Source: Polaribacter sp. Z022 | GTDB taxonomy: Bacteria > Bacteroidota > Bacteroidia > Flavobacteriales > Flavobacteriaceae | Length of the DNA: 64,000 nt | NCBI RefSeq assembly: GCF_023555495.1 | Contig: NZ_JALCZO010000002.1 | Span: 248,001-312,000, forward strand | Reading direction: 5' to 3' | In this document: one piece after another, positions 26,694 to 35,587 of the stretch | Layout of the letters: each line of letters opens with the position of its first letter | Position numbering within the stretch: the stretch's first letter is position 1 | Notes under the pieces: generated by a model | The model's input: the letters and a program-made list of their open reading frames with translations, nothing else | Told to the model about the DNA's origin: nothing | Databases searched by the model: none | Translations under genes and position numbers: made by a program

Positions 26694-26864
26694 ATGATAC
26701 AGTTCTTTCCTTTCATTTTAATAGCTTTGGCTATTGGAATGAAAACATCTGACTCAATCAGTAATGATAAAGTAAAAGATGTTGAGCAAATTCATTATTC
26801 TGCAACTGACACTCCTCCATCTGAAGGAGCAGGTGAAGAAGATGAATTAGAACCAAACAATTAG
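26694..26864 (+). CDS. 56-residue secreted acidic peptide
   Basis: ATG at 26694 opens a 56-residue frame with a hydrophobic export-like N-terminus (MIQFFPFILIALAIGM) and an acidic Pro/Gly/Glu-rich tail ending SEGAGEEDELEPNN. It is followed 13 bases later by a strong terminator and preceded by a structured leader, so it is very likely a real short gene. It lies between the NACHT gene (divergent) and a two-component system (convergent). A signal peptide or secreted small factor sensed or controlled by that system is a reasonable but untested idea. Confidence 0.55.
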   Translation: MIQFFPFILIALAIGMKTSDSISNDKVKDVEQIHYSATDTPPSEGAGEEDELEPNN

Positions 26865-26876
26865 TTTGTTCTTTCC

Positions 26877-26908
26877 AGCAGCGATATAATTATATCGCTG
26901 CTTTTTTA
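26877..26908. terminator. Terminator after the small secreted peptide
   Basis: A perfect 13-bp inverted repeat AGCAGCGATATAA / TTATATCGCTGCT is followed by six T residues on the plus strand. It overlaps the stop codon of the convergent response-regulator gene, so it can also end that transcript. Confidence 0.8.
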
Positions 26909-27577
26909 TTCCAAAGATTTAAAAGGTGATGTACTTTCATCTATATTTTCTCTATTTGCATTTTTGTATCTAATATATTTACTTACCAATTCGGTTGTGT
27001 TCTTAACCTTAAACTTATGAAATAAATTTCTTATATGAACTTCAACCGTTTTAGGAGATATAAAAAGTTTATCTGCAATTTCTTTTTGTGTAATTCCTTT
27101 CATTAAATGCATAATAACTTCCTGTTCTCTTACAGAAGCCTGCATCCAGTGTTCAATGTCTAACATCTCGGAAATATTTTTATCTATATAATGTTGTCCC
27201 TTCATAACTGTTTCAATGGCGGTATACGTTTCTTCTATCCCCAACTGTTTATCAAGATAAGCATCTATATTACATTCGTTTAAAAGTCGATTGTAATGAT
27301 GTTTTCTAGTGTGCTGGGTTAAAATCATAATTTTAATAGCAGGATATTGTTGTTTTACTTTTTTTGCAATCATAAAACCATCAAATTGTTTGGTTTCAAA
27401 ATTTAAATCTAAAATTATAATATCTATACTATTTATTTTTAATACATCCAATGTGGCTTCATAGTTTATTGTATGCAATACCTTATTTATTTTAGGGTGT
27501 TGTAAAAGAAGTAACTCCATTCCTTGTGCAAAAGAAATAGAATCTTCAACTAATAGAATATTGAGTCTATTTTTCAT
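26906..27577 (-). CDS. LuxR/NarL-type response regulator
   Basis: This 223-residue protein has a receiver domain (LLVEDSISFAQG with its acidic pocket; phospho-acceptor Asp in DIIILDLNFE, about residue 57; conserved Thr and Lys positions in MILTQHTRKHH and QLG) and a LuxR-type helix-turn-helix (REQEVIMHLMKGITQKEIADKLFISPKTVEVHIRNLFHKF). It overlaps the sensor kinase gene by 4 bases and is its partner. It would bind DNA after phosphorylation; nearby inverted repeats are candidate targets. Confidence 0.9.
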   Translation of the reverse strand: MKNRLNILLVEDSISFAQGMELLLLQHPKINKVLHTINYEATLDVLKINSIDIIILDLNFETKQFDGFMIAKKVKQQYPAIKIMILTQHTRKHHYNRLLNECNIDAYLDKQLGIEETYTAIETVMKGQHYIDKNISEMLDIEHWMQASVREQEVIMHLMKGITQKEIADKLFISPKTVEVHIRNLFHKFKVKNTTELVSKYIRYKNANRENIDESTSPFKSLE

Positions 27578-29592
27578 ATTAAGTTTTGTTTAATTGGAAA
27601 ATTGATGCTTATAGATGTTCCGTTTTCTGTATCTATTATAATAAAGTCTCCACCAAGTAATTTGGTACGTTGTTTAATATTCATCAGCCCAATCCCTTTA
27701 ACTTGTTCATTTTTAAATCCAATACCATTATCGCAAAATTCAAATAGTAACGTTTTATTATTTTTAATATGGTGTTTAATTTCGACTTTTGTTGCTTTAG
27801 AATGCTTTTCAATATTATTTAATATTTCCAATAGGATTCCATAAAAATTAGTTTGTGCTTCTAAAATCATTTGATTTAATACATTTGGCAATGGTAATTG
27901 TACAGCAACAAAAATTTGTCTGTAATGTTGGAATTCTGATAATTGAGAAATGATAATATCATTTAGTGATGCCTCCTTTATTTTATTTCCAAGTGGTGAT
28001 AAACGATGTGAAATTAAACGAATTTCATGATTGATATTTTTAATATCATAAATGATTGTTTTTCTAATCTCCTTAGGATTTTTAGCTTTTTCTAAAGCTA
28101 AAATTTTAAGTCGAATACCATCATAGGATGTGGTAATAATATCATGTAAATCTTTACTAATATGACTTTTAACCAATTCTTTACTTTCAAGGATTTCCTC
28201 TAATTTTTTATTTTCTAATATTTGCAGCTTTTCTCTCTGCTTTTGCTTTATAAAAAAGTAAATACCTATAAGAATTAGAATTAGTAAACCAAACAAGAAG
28301 AGTAATAAGTTTTTGTTCTTTAAGGTTTGATTTTGAATTGTTATAACAGATTTTTTTTGTTCATTTTTTGTTTGTAATTCTGAAATTTTTTGCAATTTTA
28401 ATTGGTTTTCAAATTTTTCTTGAAGTGCTTGTATCGTTTTAGATTGCTTTTCATCAAACAGTTCTTTATACAATTGATATTGTTTTTCTTTAAATTCAAA
28501 AGCCACTTTATAACCATATCTACTTTTATGATATTCAGATTGAACCTCATAATAACGCAGCCAAACTTCTTTTTTGGAGATAGTAGATAGGTATAATTTT
28601 GAAGAATCTAAATAGGATTTCGCTTTATTATAGGTTTTATTTTTTATTGCCAACAATGCCAATTCATTATAGGTATAGGCTATCGATAAAGTATCTTGCT
28701 CTAGTTTTTTTTCTGCAAGTGCTTTTTTATATGTTTTTAAGGCTAATTTGTATTTATTAGTTAAAAAATAAACTGTAGCCAAATTATTAAGCATTTTTCC
28801 AATCTCTTTTTTCTTTTTTAAGCCATTTTGAGTTTTTATTGCTTCTCTATAATTTACTATAGCAGATTTATAGTTCTTTTCATTCTTATATAAGTTCGCA
28901 AGATTATTATAAGCGTAAGATGTCTTTAATGTATCAGAGAGTTGTTTTCTAATATTAAGGCTTTCTGTTAAATATTTTCTAGCGATCTCTAAATTACCAA
29001 GTAGTCTTTGTGTCTCACCAATTGAATAACAAACACTCGCATTTTTTAATAGATTTTTTTGTTTTGAAAAACCATCATAAGCTAATAATAAATAAGTAAT
29101 TGCTGTATTAAACTGTCCCGCTTGTTTAAATAGAATTCCTGCTTTTGAATACGTTGAAAATTTATCTGCACTGTCATCTAAATTCTTATAAATATTTAAT
29201 GAATTATTTAAAGCCCAAAACAGACTGTCTTTCTCTTTTACTCTTCTATATATTAACCCAAGATTAAAATAAGAGTCCGCAGCATTTTTAGTAACTGAAT
29301 CTCTTAAAATACTTTTTTTAAAGTGAATTTTTGAATCCTCATACTTTTTCTGCTTGTAATAAATTAATCCTATTTTTTTATAAATATAGCTGGCATTATA
29401 AATCAAATTCTTGCTTGAAGCAATTTTCAAGGATTCATTGTATACTTCTAAGGCGTTTTCAAAATCTTTATTTTTCTCTAACTGTTTTGCTTTATTTATT
29501 AAAATATATAGTTTTTCATTATTGTAAACAGTTTTAAAGCTGAAACAAATTAATGTAAAACTCAATATTGAAAATATAAACCAGTTATTCAT
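27574..29592 (-). CDS. TPR-containing sensor histidine kinase
   Basis: This 672-residue protein has an N-terminal signal/anchor, about 350 residues of tetratricopeptide repeats (for example AYNNLANLYKNEKNYKSAIVNYREAI), a coiled-coil segment, one membrane helix (about 425-447), and a NarL-partner type kinase core. The H-box is KDLHDIITTSYDGIRLK and the ATP-binding domain has FCDNGIGFKNEQVKGIGLMNIKQR. TPR sensors of this type are typical of Bacteroidota; the signal is unknown. It is co-transcribed with the regulator. The divergent hydroxylase/transporter pair starts 111 bases upstream and may be a target. Confidence 0.88.
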   Translation of the reverse strand: MNNWFIFSILSFTLICFSFKTVYNNEKLYILINKAKQLEKNKDFENALEVYNESLKIASSKNLIYNASYIYKKIGLIYYKQKKYEDSKIHFKKSILRDSVTKNAADSYFNLGLIYRRVKEKDSLFWALNNSLNIYKNLDDSADKFSTYSKAGILFKQAGQFNTAITYLLLAYDGFSKQKNLLKNASVCYSIGETQRLLGNLEIARKYLTESLNIRKQLSDTLKTSYAYNNLANLYKNEKNYKSAIVNYREAIKTQNGLKKKKEIGKMLNNLATVYFLTNKYKLALKTYKKALAEKKLEQDTLSIAYTYNELALLAIKNKTYNKAKSYLDSSKLYLSTISKKEVWLRYYEVQSEYHKSRYGYKVAFEFKEKQYQLYKELFDEKQSKTIQALQEKFENQLKLQKISELQTKNEQKKSVITIQNQTLKNKNLLLFLFGLLILILIGIYFFIKQKQREKLQILENKKLEEILESKELVKSHISKDLHDIITTSYDGIRLKILALEKAKNPKEIRKTIIYDIKNINHEIRLISHRLSPLGNKIKEASLNDIIISQLSEFQHYRQIFVAVQLPLPNVLNQMILEAQTNFYGILLEILNNIEKHSKATKVEIKHHIKNNKTLLFEFCDNGIGFKNEQVKGIGLMNIKQRTKLLGGDFIIIDTENGTSISINFPIKQNLI

Positions 29593-29642
29593 AAAATAAA
29601 AGTAATCTAAATTATTTTGAAATAATTAGCTATTGTTTAAAA

Positions 29643-29663
29643 TTAAGGGAAAATCCCTATTGA
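29643..29663. repeat. Direct repeat copy 1 flanking the hydroxylase/transporter pair
   Basis: The sequence contains AAGGGAAAATCCCTATTGA, preceded by TT. An identical 21-base copy lies at 31426-31446. It holds the partial palindrome GGGA-AAA-TCCC. It sits between the divergent sensor-kinase operon and the sterol-desaturase-like gene. Confidence 0.75.
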
Positions 29664-29688
29664 ATAATGAGTCATAAATAGGGATTTT
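29650..29688. promoter_or_regulatory. 12-bp inverted repeat upstream of the desaturase-like gene
   Basis: AAAATCCCTATT (29650-29661) pairs with AATAGGGATTTT (29677-29688) across a 15-base spacer. One arm is part of the 21-bp direct repeat. It ends 15 bases before the start codon at 29704, so it can act as an operator or as a hairpin in the leader. Confidence 0.5.
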
Positions 29689-29703
29689 TGAAAAAAAAAG
29701 ATT

Positions 29704-30576
29704 ATGCGTACTTTGTTGAAAAAATATTTTTATCATAGCCTGTTAATAATAAATGTGTTTCTTTTTTTATTACTTAAAGACACAATATATTTAGCTTACC
29801 TAACACCAATATTATTATTATCATCTTTATTTGTTATTATTTTTGCTGAAAAAAAATATCCAAAAATTCTTAAATGGGGAGAAGTGAAAAAAGACATTAA
29901 ACTAGATGTTTTTTATACTCTGGTATCTGGAATTGGTGTTGGTCATATTACAAAAATAACTATTTCAGGTTTATTAATTTGGTTAGGCGAAAAGCTTTCA
30001 AAAATACTAGATTTTTCTCTTTTCCCTCATTCAATTAATATTTTTTTTCAAATCTTATTTTATTTATTAATAGTAGAATTTTTCAGTTACTGGCTTCATA
30101 GGTTATCTCATAATCAAAAAAAATTATGGTTATTTCATGAAATTCATCACTCTCCAAATAAAATGTGGAGTCTTAATGTTTCAAGATCTCATCCAATTGA
30201 TATTCTTTATAGACTTATATTACCATTAATGATAGTATTTTTTTTAGGTATAAAAGAAGATGTTTTATCATTATATCTTGTTATTACTGGAGTTGTATCT
30301 TTTTTACAGCACTCAAACCTTGAATTAGAAACAAAAAGGCTTAATTATTTTTTCGCCACTCCAATTCTTCATCACTGGCATCATTCTAGCGAAAAAAATA
30401 AGGCACAGAATAATTTTGGTCATGTATTAATTATATACGATTTAATTTTTGGAACGTACTATTTGCCAAATATAAATGAGCAAGAATGTAAAGATGTTGG
30501 TGTTAAAAACTCTAAAGTACCAAAAGATTTTATTGATCAATTAAAGTACCCTTTTAAAGAAATAAATAAACTATGA
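29704..30576 (+). CDS. Sterol desaturase/fatty-acid hydroxylase family membrane protein
   Basis: This 290-residue protein has at least four membrane helices and the histidine clusters of the family: HRLSH, HEIHHS and LHHWHHS. These bind a di-iron centre. Members hydroxylate lipids, carotenoids or sterols; the substrate is not evident here. It overlaps the next gene by 4 bases (ATGA), and the two are flanked by 21-bp direct repeats, so they form a small cargo unit. Confidence 0.88.
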   Translation: MRTLLKKYFYHSLLIINVFLFLLLKDTIYLAYLTPILLLSSLFVIIFAEKKYPKILKWGEVKKDIKLDVFYTLVSGIGVGHITKITISGLLIWLGEKLSKILDFSLFPHSINIFFQILFYLLIVEFFSYWLHRLSHNQKKLWLFHEIHHSPNKMWSLNVSRSHPIDILYRLILPLMIVFFLGIKEDVLSLYLVITGVVSFLQHSNLELETKRLNYFFATPILHHWHHSSEKNKAQNNFGHVLIIYDLIFGTYYLPNINEQECKDVGVKNSKVPKDFIDQLKYPFKEINKL

Positions 30577-31451
30577 TAGATATAATAATAAGTCTAGCAT
30601 TAAGCCTTGTAATGTTTGGACTAGGACTAAAACTGAATATTAATCAACTGAAGTTTCACTTTAGTAAGCCTAAAGAGCTTATACTGGGTTTATTCGTACA
30701 AATTTTTATTACCCCACTAATAGCTATTATCATAATAATTCTTTTAGACCTAAATAATATTTATTCTATTGGTTTATTACTTCTCGCAGCCGTACCTGGT
30801 GGTACTACAAGTGGTATAATATCATATTGGTCTAAAGGCGATGTATCCTTAAGTGTAAGTCTAACTTCTCTTGGAGGAATTTTTATAGCTTTTTTTTCAC
30901 TCCCATTTATATTATATAATTCTTATAAATATTTACCAATTGAAGGTATTAGCACTACCATTAATAGCTTGGATTTAATGATCAAACTATTTCTAGTTGT
31001 TATACTACCAATATTATTAGCTCTAATATTCAAAAAAGTATTTCCTAACTTTAAAAAAAAAGCAAATGCTCTTTTTGATAAATACTTGATTCTATATTAT
31101 ATAGTTGTTATTATTATGGGTATACTTATTCTAACAAGAGATTTAGAACTATTATTAATTGATTGGAAAATACTAACTATATCTTGTTTAATATTAAACA
31201 TATCAATGTTTAGTATTGGATATTTTTTTTCAAGATTTTTTTATATAAATCAAATTCATTCAAAAACCATTGCTATTGAATCTGCTTTTCAGAATAATAA
31301 TTTAGCATTTGCAATATCTTTAGTAGTAATTGGAAATGATACTGCAGCTCTTCCTTCTATAATATATGGAGTAGTTATGACAGTTACTGGATTAATAGTT
31401 GTTGTCTTTAGTAGGAAATCTTTTTTTAAGGGAAAATCCCTATTGATTTAA
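30573..31451 (+). CDS. Bile-acid:sodium symporter family transporter
   Basis: This 292-residue protein has about ten membrane helices, with the family segments LLAAVPGGTTSGIISYWSKGDVSLSVSLTS and ESAFQNNNLAFAI. Members exchange Na+ for organic anions such as bile acids, pantoate or sulfated metabolites. Its last residues (FKGKSLLI and the stop codon) are encoded by, or lie next to, the second direct repeat, so its 3' end may have been created when the unit was inserted. Together with the hydroxylase it may import or export a lipid-like compound. Confidence 0.82.
   Translation: MIDIIISLALSLVMFGLGLKLNINQLKFHFSKPKELILGLFVQIFITPLIAIIIIILLDLNNIYSIGLLLLAAVPGGTTSGIISYWSKGDVSLSVSLTSLGGIFIAFFSLPFILYNSYKYLPIEGISTTINSLDLMIKLFLVVILPILLALIFKKVFPNFKKKANALFDKYLILYYIVVIIMGILILTRDLELLLIDWKILTISCLILNISMFSIGYFFSRFFYINQIHSKTIAIESAFQNNNLAFAISLVVIGNDTAALPSIIYGVVMTVTGLIVVVFSRKSFFKGKSLLI
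31426..31446. repeat. Direct repeat copy 2 flanking the hydroxylase/transporter pair
   Basis: This is an identical copy of the 21-bp repeat at 29643-29663. It overlaps the last codons of the symporter gene and lies about 50 bases upstream of the next gene. The two copies are in direct orientation, 1.78 kb apart. Confidence 0.75.
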
Positions 31452-31496
31452 CATTTAGGTCACTATATATTAGTAGTAAATATAAAACGACTAATT

Positions 31497-32081
31497 ATGA
31501 ACGACATTTTATTTTATCTAACCCGCTACGGGACATACTTAATCCAAGGATTACTAGCATTCCTAATTTTTAAATCTATTTTTAGTGCGACATTCAAAAG
31601 CCATCATTCAAAGTGGAATACCTTAATTGATAATTTCAATTTTTCAACGCAAGAATTTTACAAATTACTCAAAGAAGAATTGCAAAACCAAGGGATAAAA
31701 CGTATTGAAATTGAACAAGTTTCTCTAAAAGAAGGCAATGCATTTTCATCTAGAAGAAGCTATTTAAGAGCTACTTGGAAAGAATATCAATACGATATTT
31801 GTGCGGCACCTTTTGGAAAAGGATTTTTTATCTCTTGGTGGTTGTTGTATAAAAATTCTATTGCCCAACTTATTATTTCAAAGATTCCTTTTGTTGGAAG
31901 GTGGCTTTCTAGAAAACTATATCCTGTAACTTATTATAAAATAGATACTGCCTCAATGTTTATGACCTATGCACAAGCTGCTGTTTTAAAGGTAATTGAA
32001 GATATTACTAAATCACAAGGTGTAAGAGTCTTATCCGAACTAGAACGAAAGCCTACACTACAAGATATCTTCAAACGATAA
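31497..32081 (+). CDS. Unknown membrane-anchored protein preceding the TraG-like ATPase
   Basis: This 194-residue protein has an N-terminal membrane helix (about 9-30), a soluble domain (RKSYLRATWKEYQYDICAAPFGKGFF-type pattern), a second hydrophobic region (WWLLYKNSIAQLIISKI) and a C-terminal helix. Its stop codon lies 4 bases before the start of the large ATPase gene, so the two are co-translated. It is probably an accessory membrane component of the same DNA-transfer or DNA-processing machine. Confidence 0.55.
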   Translation: MNDILFYLTRYGTYLIQGLLAFLIFKSIFSATFKSHHSKWNTLIDNFNFSTQEFYKLLKEELQNQGIKRIEIEQVSLKEGNAFSSRRSYLRATWKEYQYDICAAPFGKGFFISWWLLYKNSIAQLIISKIPFVGRWLSRKLYPVTYYKIDTASMFMTYAQAAVLKVIEDITKSQGVRVLSELERKPTLQDIFKR

Positions 32082-32085
32082 TGGG

Positions 32086-35000
32086 ATGAAGCTATCATTA
32101 GCAGAACAGGCAACAATTAATTTTTATGAATTTGATTATAAGGGACGTGGTTATTACCACTTCCCTTTTTGTGTGGATATAGAACCACCATTTACCCATT
32201 TTTCTCATCATCAACATTTACAAACCAACTCTCAAGAATATGATGATGGAAGAGCACCATCTTATTTTAAGCAGCTAACAGCACTTTTTATACCCAAGGT
32301 TAAAGAAGAAAAAAAAGAAATAGAGAAACTTTTTTTACCAAAAGAAGTACTCTCAAAACCTATATTGGTTGGTTTGGAAATTTCTTTTCCAAAACGTCCA
32401 TATATTGATAAAACATTGTTTGTTGAATTGTTGAATATGCTTGGCTATTCTGAAAATTCTATTTCTTTTGAAATTATTGGCACTTTTGAGAAGATTACCA
32501 TTCAGATTGTTTGCAGTGAAAATGATAAAATGAGAATAATCTCACATTGTAAAGCCTATTTTTCATCCATTTTATTTAAAGAAGTAAATGCCTTGGATCT
32601 CCCTTTTAATGGTTATGATGATATCGCAGTTTGTGATTTCGGTTTGGAAGAAGAATCTATGCGATCTATTCAAACTCCCCAAAATTTTAGTGTTGATACT
32701 TTTGCAAGTATTTTTGCAACACTTGAAAACTTACAACAAGGTGATGTTATTGTCTATCAGGTTCTATTTAAAGGGGTTGAAAACCCTTGGTCGAAAAGTA
32801 TGATCAAAGCAGTTTCTGACTCTAGTGGAAATTCATTCTTTGTTGATGCTCCAGAAATGCTTCAGTTGGCTAAAAACAAGGTTTCTAAGCCCTTGTTTGC
32901 GGTTGTGGTACGTTTGGCTGCACAATCACTTTTCAAGGAACGGACTCAATATTTAGCTTCTGAAATAATACGAACCATTTCTACTTTTTCAAAATCCGAG
33001 TTTAATCGGTTGATTGGATTATCTAATGAAGGATATGAATATCAACACCACATAGAAAATCTGTTTTACCGACAAACCAACAGATTAGGAATGCTCTTGA
33101 ATACGGATGAATTAGTTTCATTAGTTCATTATCCTAACGAAAGTATTGTATCTTCTAAATTAGGTTTTAATGATAGAAAGACGAAAAAAGCATCTCAAAT
33201 GGTTTTTCAAAATACTAATGGTTGTTATGTCGGTATTAACTCGCATCAACAAGAAGAATATTCCGTTCATTTAACCAAAGAGCAACGCCTGAAACATATT
33301 CATATTATCGGTGCAACTGGGGTTGGAAAATCAACATTGATTGCCAATATGGTCTTGGATGATATTGAAAAAGGCAATGGTATCGCTCTTTTTGATCCTC
33401 ATGGTGATATTTGTGAAGATATATTAATTCGGATTCCAAGTCATAGAAAAGAAGATGTTGTCATTATTGATCCTTCAGATAGTGAATTTCCGATCGGATT
33501 TAACCTACTACACGCAACAACCGATGCGGAAAAGATAGTACTCAGTTCGGATTTAGTTTCTGCATTCAAACGTCACGCCACAGCTTGGGGAGATAATATG
33601 ACTGCTGTATTATCCAATGCCATCAATGCTTTTTTAGAAAGTAGTTGTGGTGGAACATTGATTGAACTCAAACGTTTTTTAATTGAGGAGAAATTTAGAA
33701 ATGCTTTTTTAGAAAAAATTGATGATAATTCCATTCATTATTACTGGAAAAATGAATATCCGCTTGTTAAAAAAGGTATTGCTCCTTTATTAACAAGAAT
33801 TGATACCTTTTTACGCCCTAAGATTATTAGGTATATGTTGGCGCAAAAAAATGGTATTGATTTTAAAGAATGTATTGAAAAAAAGAAAATCGTTTTATTG
33901 AAACTTTCACAAGGACTTATCGGAGAAGATAATTCGTATTTATTAGGTTCTTTATTTATTTCTAAATTCAATCAAGTAGCATTATCAAGACAACAAATCT
34001 CTAAAGAAAAAAGACATCCGTTTTATATTTATATGGATGAATTTCAGAACTTTATAACGCCTTCAATTACAGCAATGCTTTCTGGAGTTCGTAAGTATGG
34101 AGTTGGGCTTGTATTAGCACACCAAGAACTCGCTCAAATTGAAGAACAAAAAGTATTGAATTCTGTGATTTCAAATCCTTTTACACGAATCTGTTTTAGA
34201 TTGGGAGATAATGATGCACGCAAATTAGAAACTGGTTTTTCTTTTTTTGAACAAAATGATTTACAAAGCTTAGGGACTGGAGAAGTAATTATGCGTGTTG
34301 GAAGTAGTACAAATGATTTTAGTCTTGCTACATCAAAATTATCAAATCAAATAAATTCTGAGGTTAAAGATTTTATCATTCAAAATACACGAAGCAAATA
34401 CACCAAGAATCGTTCTGAAATAAAAATATTGCTGGATAGTTTATTACCTAAGCCTAAACCAAAAACCTCCAACGTAAAAGAAGAACCTATTTCTACTAAA
34501 ATCTCAGAAGAATCATCTGATGATAAAATAGATGTTACAATAAAAACCCTCCCTAAAATTGTAAAAGAAGAGGAGAAGCTAATTCCGAAAAAAGAGAAAA
34601 AGGTATTCACTAATTTTGAAAAACAAAAGGAAGTTTATCTCAAACAAGCTGACGAACAGGAAATACTGCGTAAACATCGTTCTTTACAGTATTTTGTTCG
34701 TACTATGGCAGTACAGCGAGGTTTTAAAGCAACTCTTGAAGAAAAGTCTATTAATGGTGGACGTGTTGATGTTGGGTTATTAAAAGACGAGATTCGTATT
34801 GCTATTGAAATTTCAGTAACCAATACTGTAGATTATGAAGTTCAAAATATTCTGAAATGTATAGATAGCAATTATTCTTTAGTCTATATGATTTCTGATG
34901 ACGAAAAACACCTACAAAATATTAAAGAGCAATCCTTAAACGTTATTCCAAAAAAGTTACATTCCAAAATACACTTTTTCCCTTCCAAAGAATTATCTCT

Positions 35001-35151
35001 ATACTTGGATGCACTGACTCCAACTTCAATAGTTAAAGAGAAACGTGTTTGTGGCTATCGCGTGAAAGTAAATTACAAAACTGAAGATGGTGATATAAAT
35101 AAGCAAAAATCTATTACCAATATTATTATGGATGCCATACGGAAAAAGTAG
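32086..35151 (+). CDS. TraG/HerA-like conjugative ATPase with nuclease-like C-terminus
   Basis: In this 1021-residue protein, residues 1-400 form a divergent N-terminal part. The ATPase core has Walker A GATGVGKST (about 411-419), FDPHGD, the IYMDEFQNF Walker B and LAHQELAQIEEQ. A low-complexity Lys/Glu/Pro linker follows (about 780-850), then a C-terminal domain with GRVDVGLLKDEIRIAIEISVT, whose D-x-D...E-x-S pattern resembles PD-(D/E)xK nucleases. The core is paralogous to the 392-residue ATPase at 2597-3775. It likely pumps or processes DNA for element mobility or defence. Confidence 0.75.
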   Translation: MKLSLAEQATINFYEFDYKGRGYYHFPFCVDIEPPFTHFSHHQHLQTNSQEYDDGRAPSYFKQLTALFIPKVKEEKKEIEKLFLPKEVLSKPILVGLEISFPKRPYIDKTLFVELLNMLGYSENSISFEIIGTFEKITIQIVCSENDKMRIISHCKAYFSSILFKEVNALDLPFNGYDDIAVCDFGLEEESMRSIQTPQNFSVDTFASIFATLENLQQGDVIVYQVLFKGVENPWSKSMIKAVSDSSGNSFFVDAPEMLQLAKNKVSKPLFAVVVRLAAQSLFKERTQYLASEIIRTISTFSKSEFNRLIGLSNEGYEYQHHIENLFYRQTNRLGMLLNTDELVSLVHYPNESIVSSKLGFNDRKTKKASQMVFQNTNGCYVGINSHQQEEYSVHLTKEQRLKHIHIIGATGVGKSTLIANMVLDDIEKGNGIALFDPHGDICEDILIRIPSHRKEDVVIIDPSDSEFPIGFNLLHATTDAEKIVLSSDLVSAFKRHATAWGDNMTAVLSNAINAFLESSCGGTLIELKRFLIEEKFRNAFLEKIDDNSIHYYWKNEYPLVKKGIAPLLTRIDTFLRPKIIRYMLAQKNGIDFKECIEKKKIVLLKLSQGLIGEDNSYLLGSLFISKFNQVALSRQQISKEKRHPFYIYMDEFQNFITPSITAMLSGVRKYGVGLVLAHQELAQIEEQKVLNSVISNPFTRICFRLGDNDARKLETGFSFFEQNDLQSLGTGEVIMRVGSSTNDFSLATSKLSNQINSEVKDFIIQNTRSKYTKNRSEIKILLDSLLPKPKPKTSNVKEEPISTKISEESSDDKIDVTIKTLPKIVKEEEKLIPKKEKKVFTNFEKQKEVYLKQADEQEILRKHRSLQYFVRTMAVQRGFKATLEEKSINGGRVDVGLLKDEIRIAIEISVTNTVDYEVQNILKCIDSNYSLVYMISDDEKHLQNIKEQSLNVIPKKLHSKIHFFPSKELSLYLDALTPTSIVKEKRVCGYRVKVNYKTEDGDINKQKSITNIIMDAIRKK

Positions 35152-35587
35152 TGTTGCTATTCAAAAATGAATTGATTTTTAATTCTATTTTTTTATCAAT
35201 CTTACAATACCTGGCTTGTTCTATTTTTAGAATTTCTTCTTTTGGAATATTTACCATTCTCAAAAAATCATCCATTGAAACAAAATGCTGTTTTCTCCAT
35301 AATTTTGTTCTCATCCCAATTTTATCGAAGTTAGATGTTAGCTTTGGTATGAAACCTAAAAACTCAATTATAGATTCTAAATATTTTGGATGAATTGTTT
35401 TTTTGTTTATCTCCCAACTGGATAAACACATACCGTTTACTCCAAAGAATTTAGATGCTTTAGCTTGAGATAGTTTTCTTTGTTGTCTCTCTCTCTTTAT
35501 ATACTCTCCTAAAGTTTTAGGTTTTATTTTTGGTGTAGTTTTTTTAGGTATTTTAGCCTTTAGAGTAAAACTGCAAATGGGTATCAT
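35126..35587 (-). CDS. XRE-like helix-turn-helix protein at the island border
   Basis: This 153-residue protein has the family N-terminus CSFTLKAKIPKK and an HTH segment TLGEYIKRERQQRKLSQAKASKFFGVNGMCLSSWEINK. A C-terminal second helical domain follows. It overlaps the end of the convergent TraG-like gene by 26 bases. Its first codons overlap the 3' end of the TSP3 gene in another frame on the same strand, so the gene starts right at the apparent junction between island and chromosome. It may regulate or attach the island. Confidence 0.65.
   Translation of the reverse strand: MIPICSFTLKAKIPKKTTPKIKPKTLGEYIKRERQQRKLSQAKASKFFGVNGMCLSSWEINKKTIHPKYLESIIEFLGFIPKLTSNFDKIGMRTKLWRKQHFVSMDDFLRMVNIPKEEILKIEQARYCKIDKKIELKINSFLNSNTTFSVWHP

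Larger units (their letters stand above)
2597..35585. mobile_element. Probable integrated accessory island (right end near 35,585)
   Basis: TraG-like ATPase genes lie near both ends, with RadC, DNA methylases, a defence NTPase, an IS remnant and cargo in between. At the right end a secreted-protein gene is cut off just where the HTH gene begins. From there on the genes are ordinary flavobacterial chromosome. The left border is not seen and could lie beyond base 1, since the HNH and zeta-like genes are also accessory in character. No integrase or att repeats were identified. Confidence 0.45.

Noticed and set aside
29643-29688. Inverted repeat as an intrinsic terminator for the sensor-kinase operon
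   Set aside because: That operon is transcribed leftward away from it, and on the plus strand the hairpin lies just ahead of a start codon with no gene upstream, so a terminator role makes little sense.
34380-34823. Minus-strand ORFs within the large TraG-like gene
   Set aside because: The plus-strand frame is a continuous, motif-bearing 1021-residue protein; the antisense frames are chance openings.
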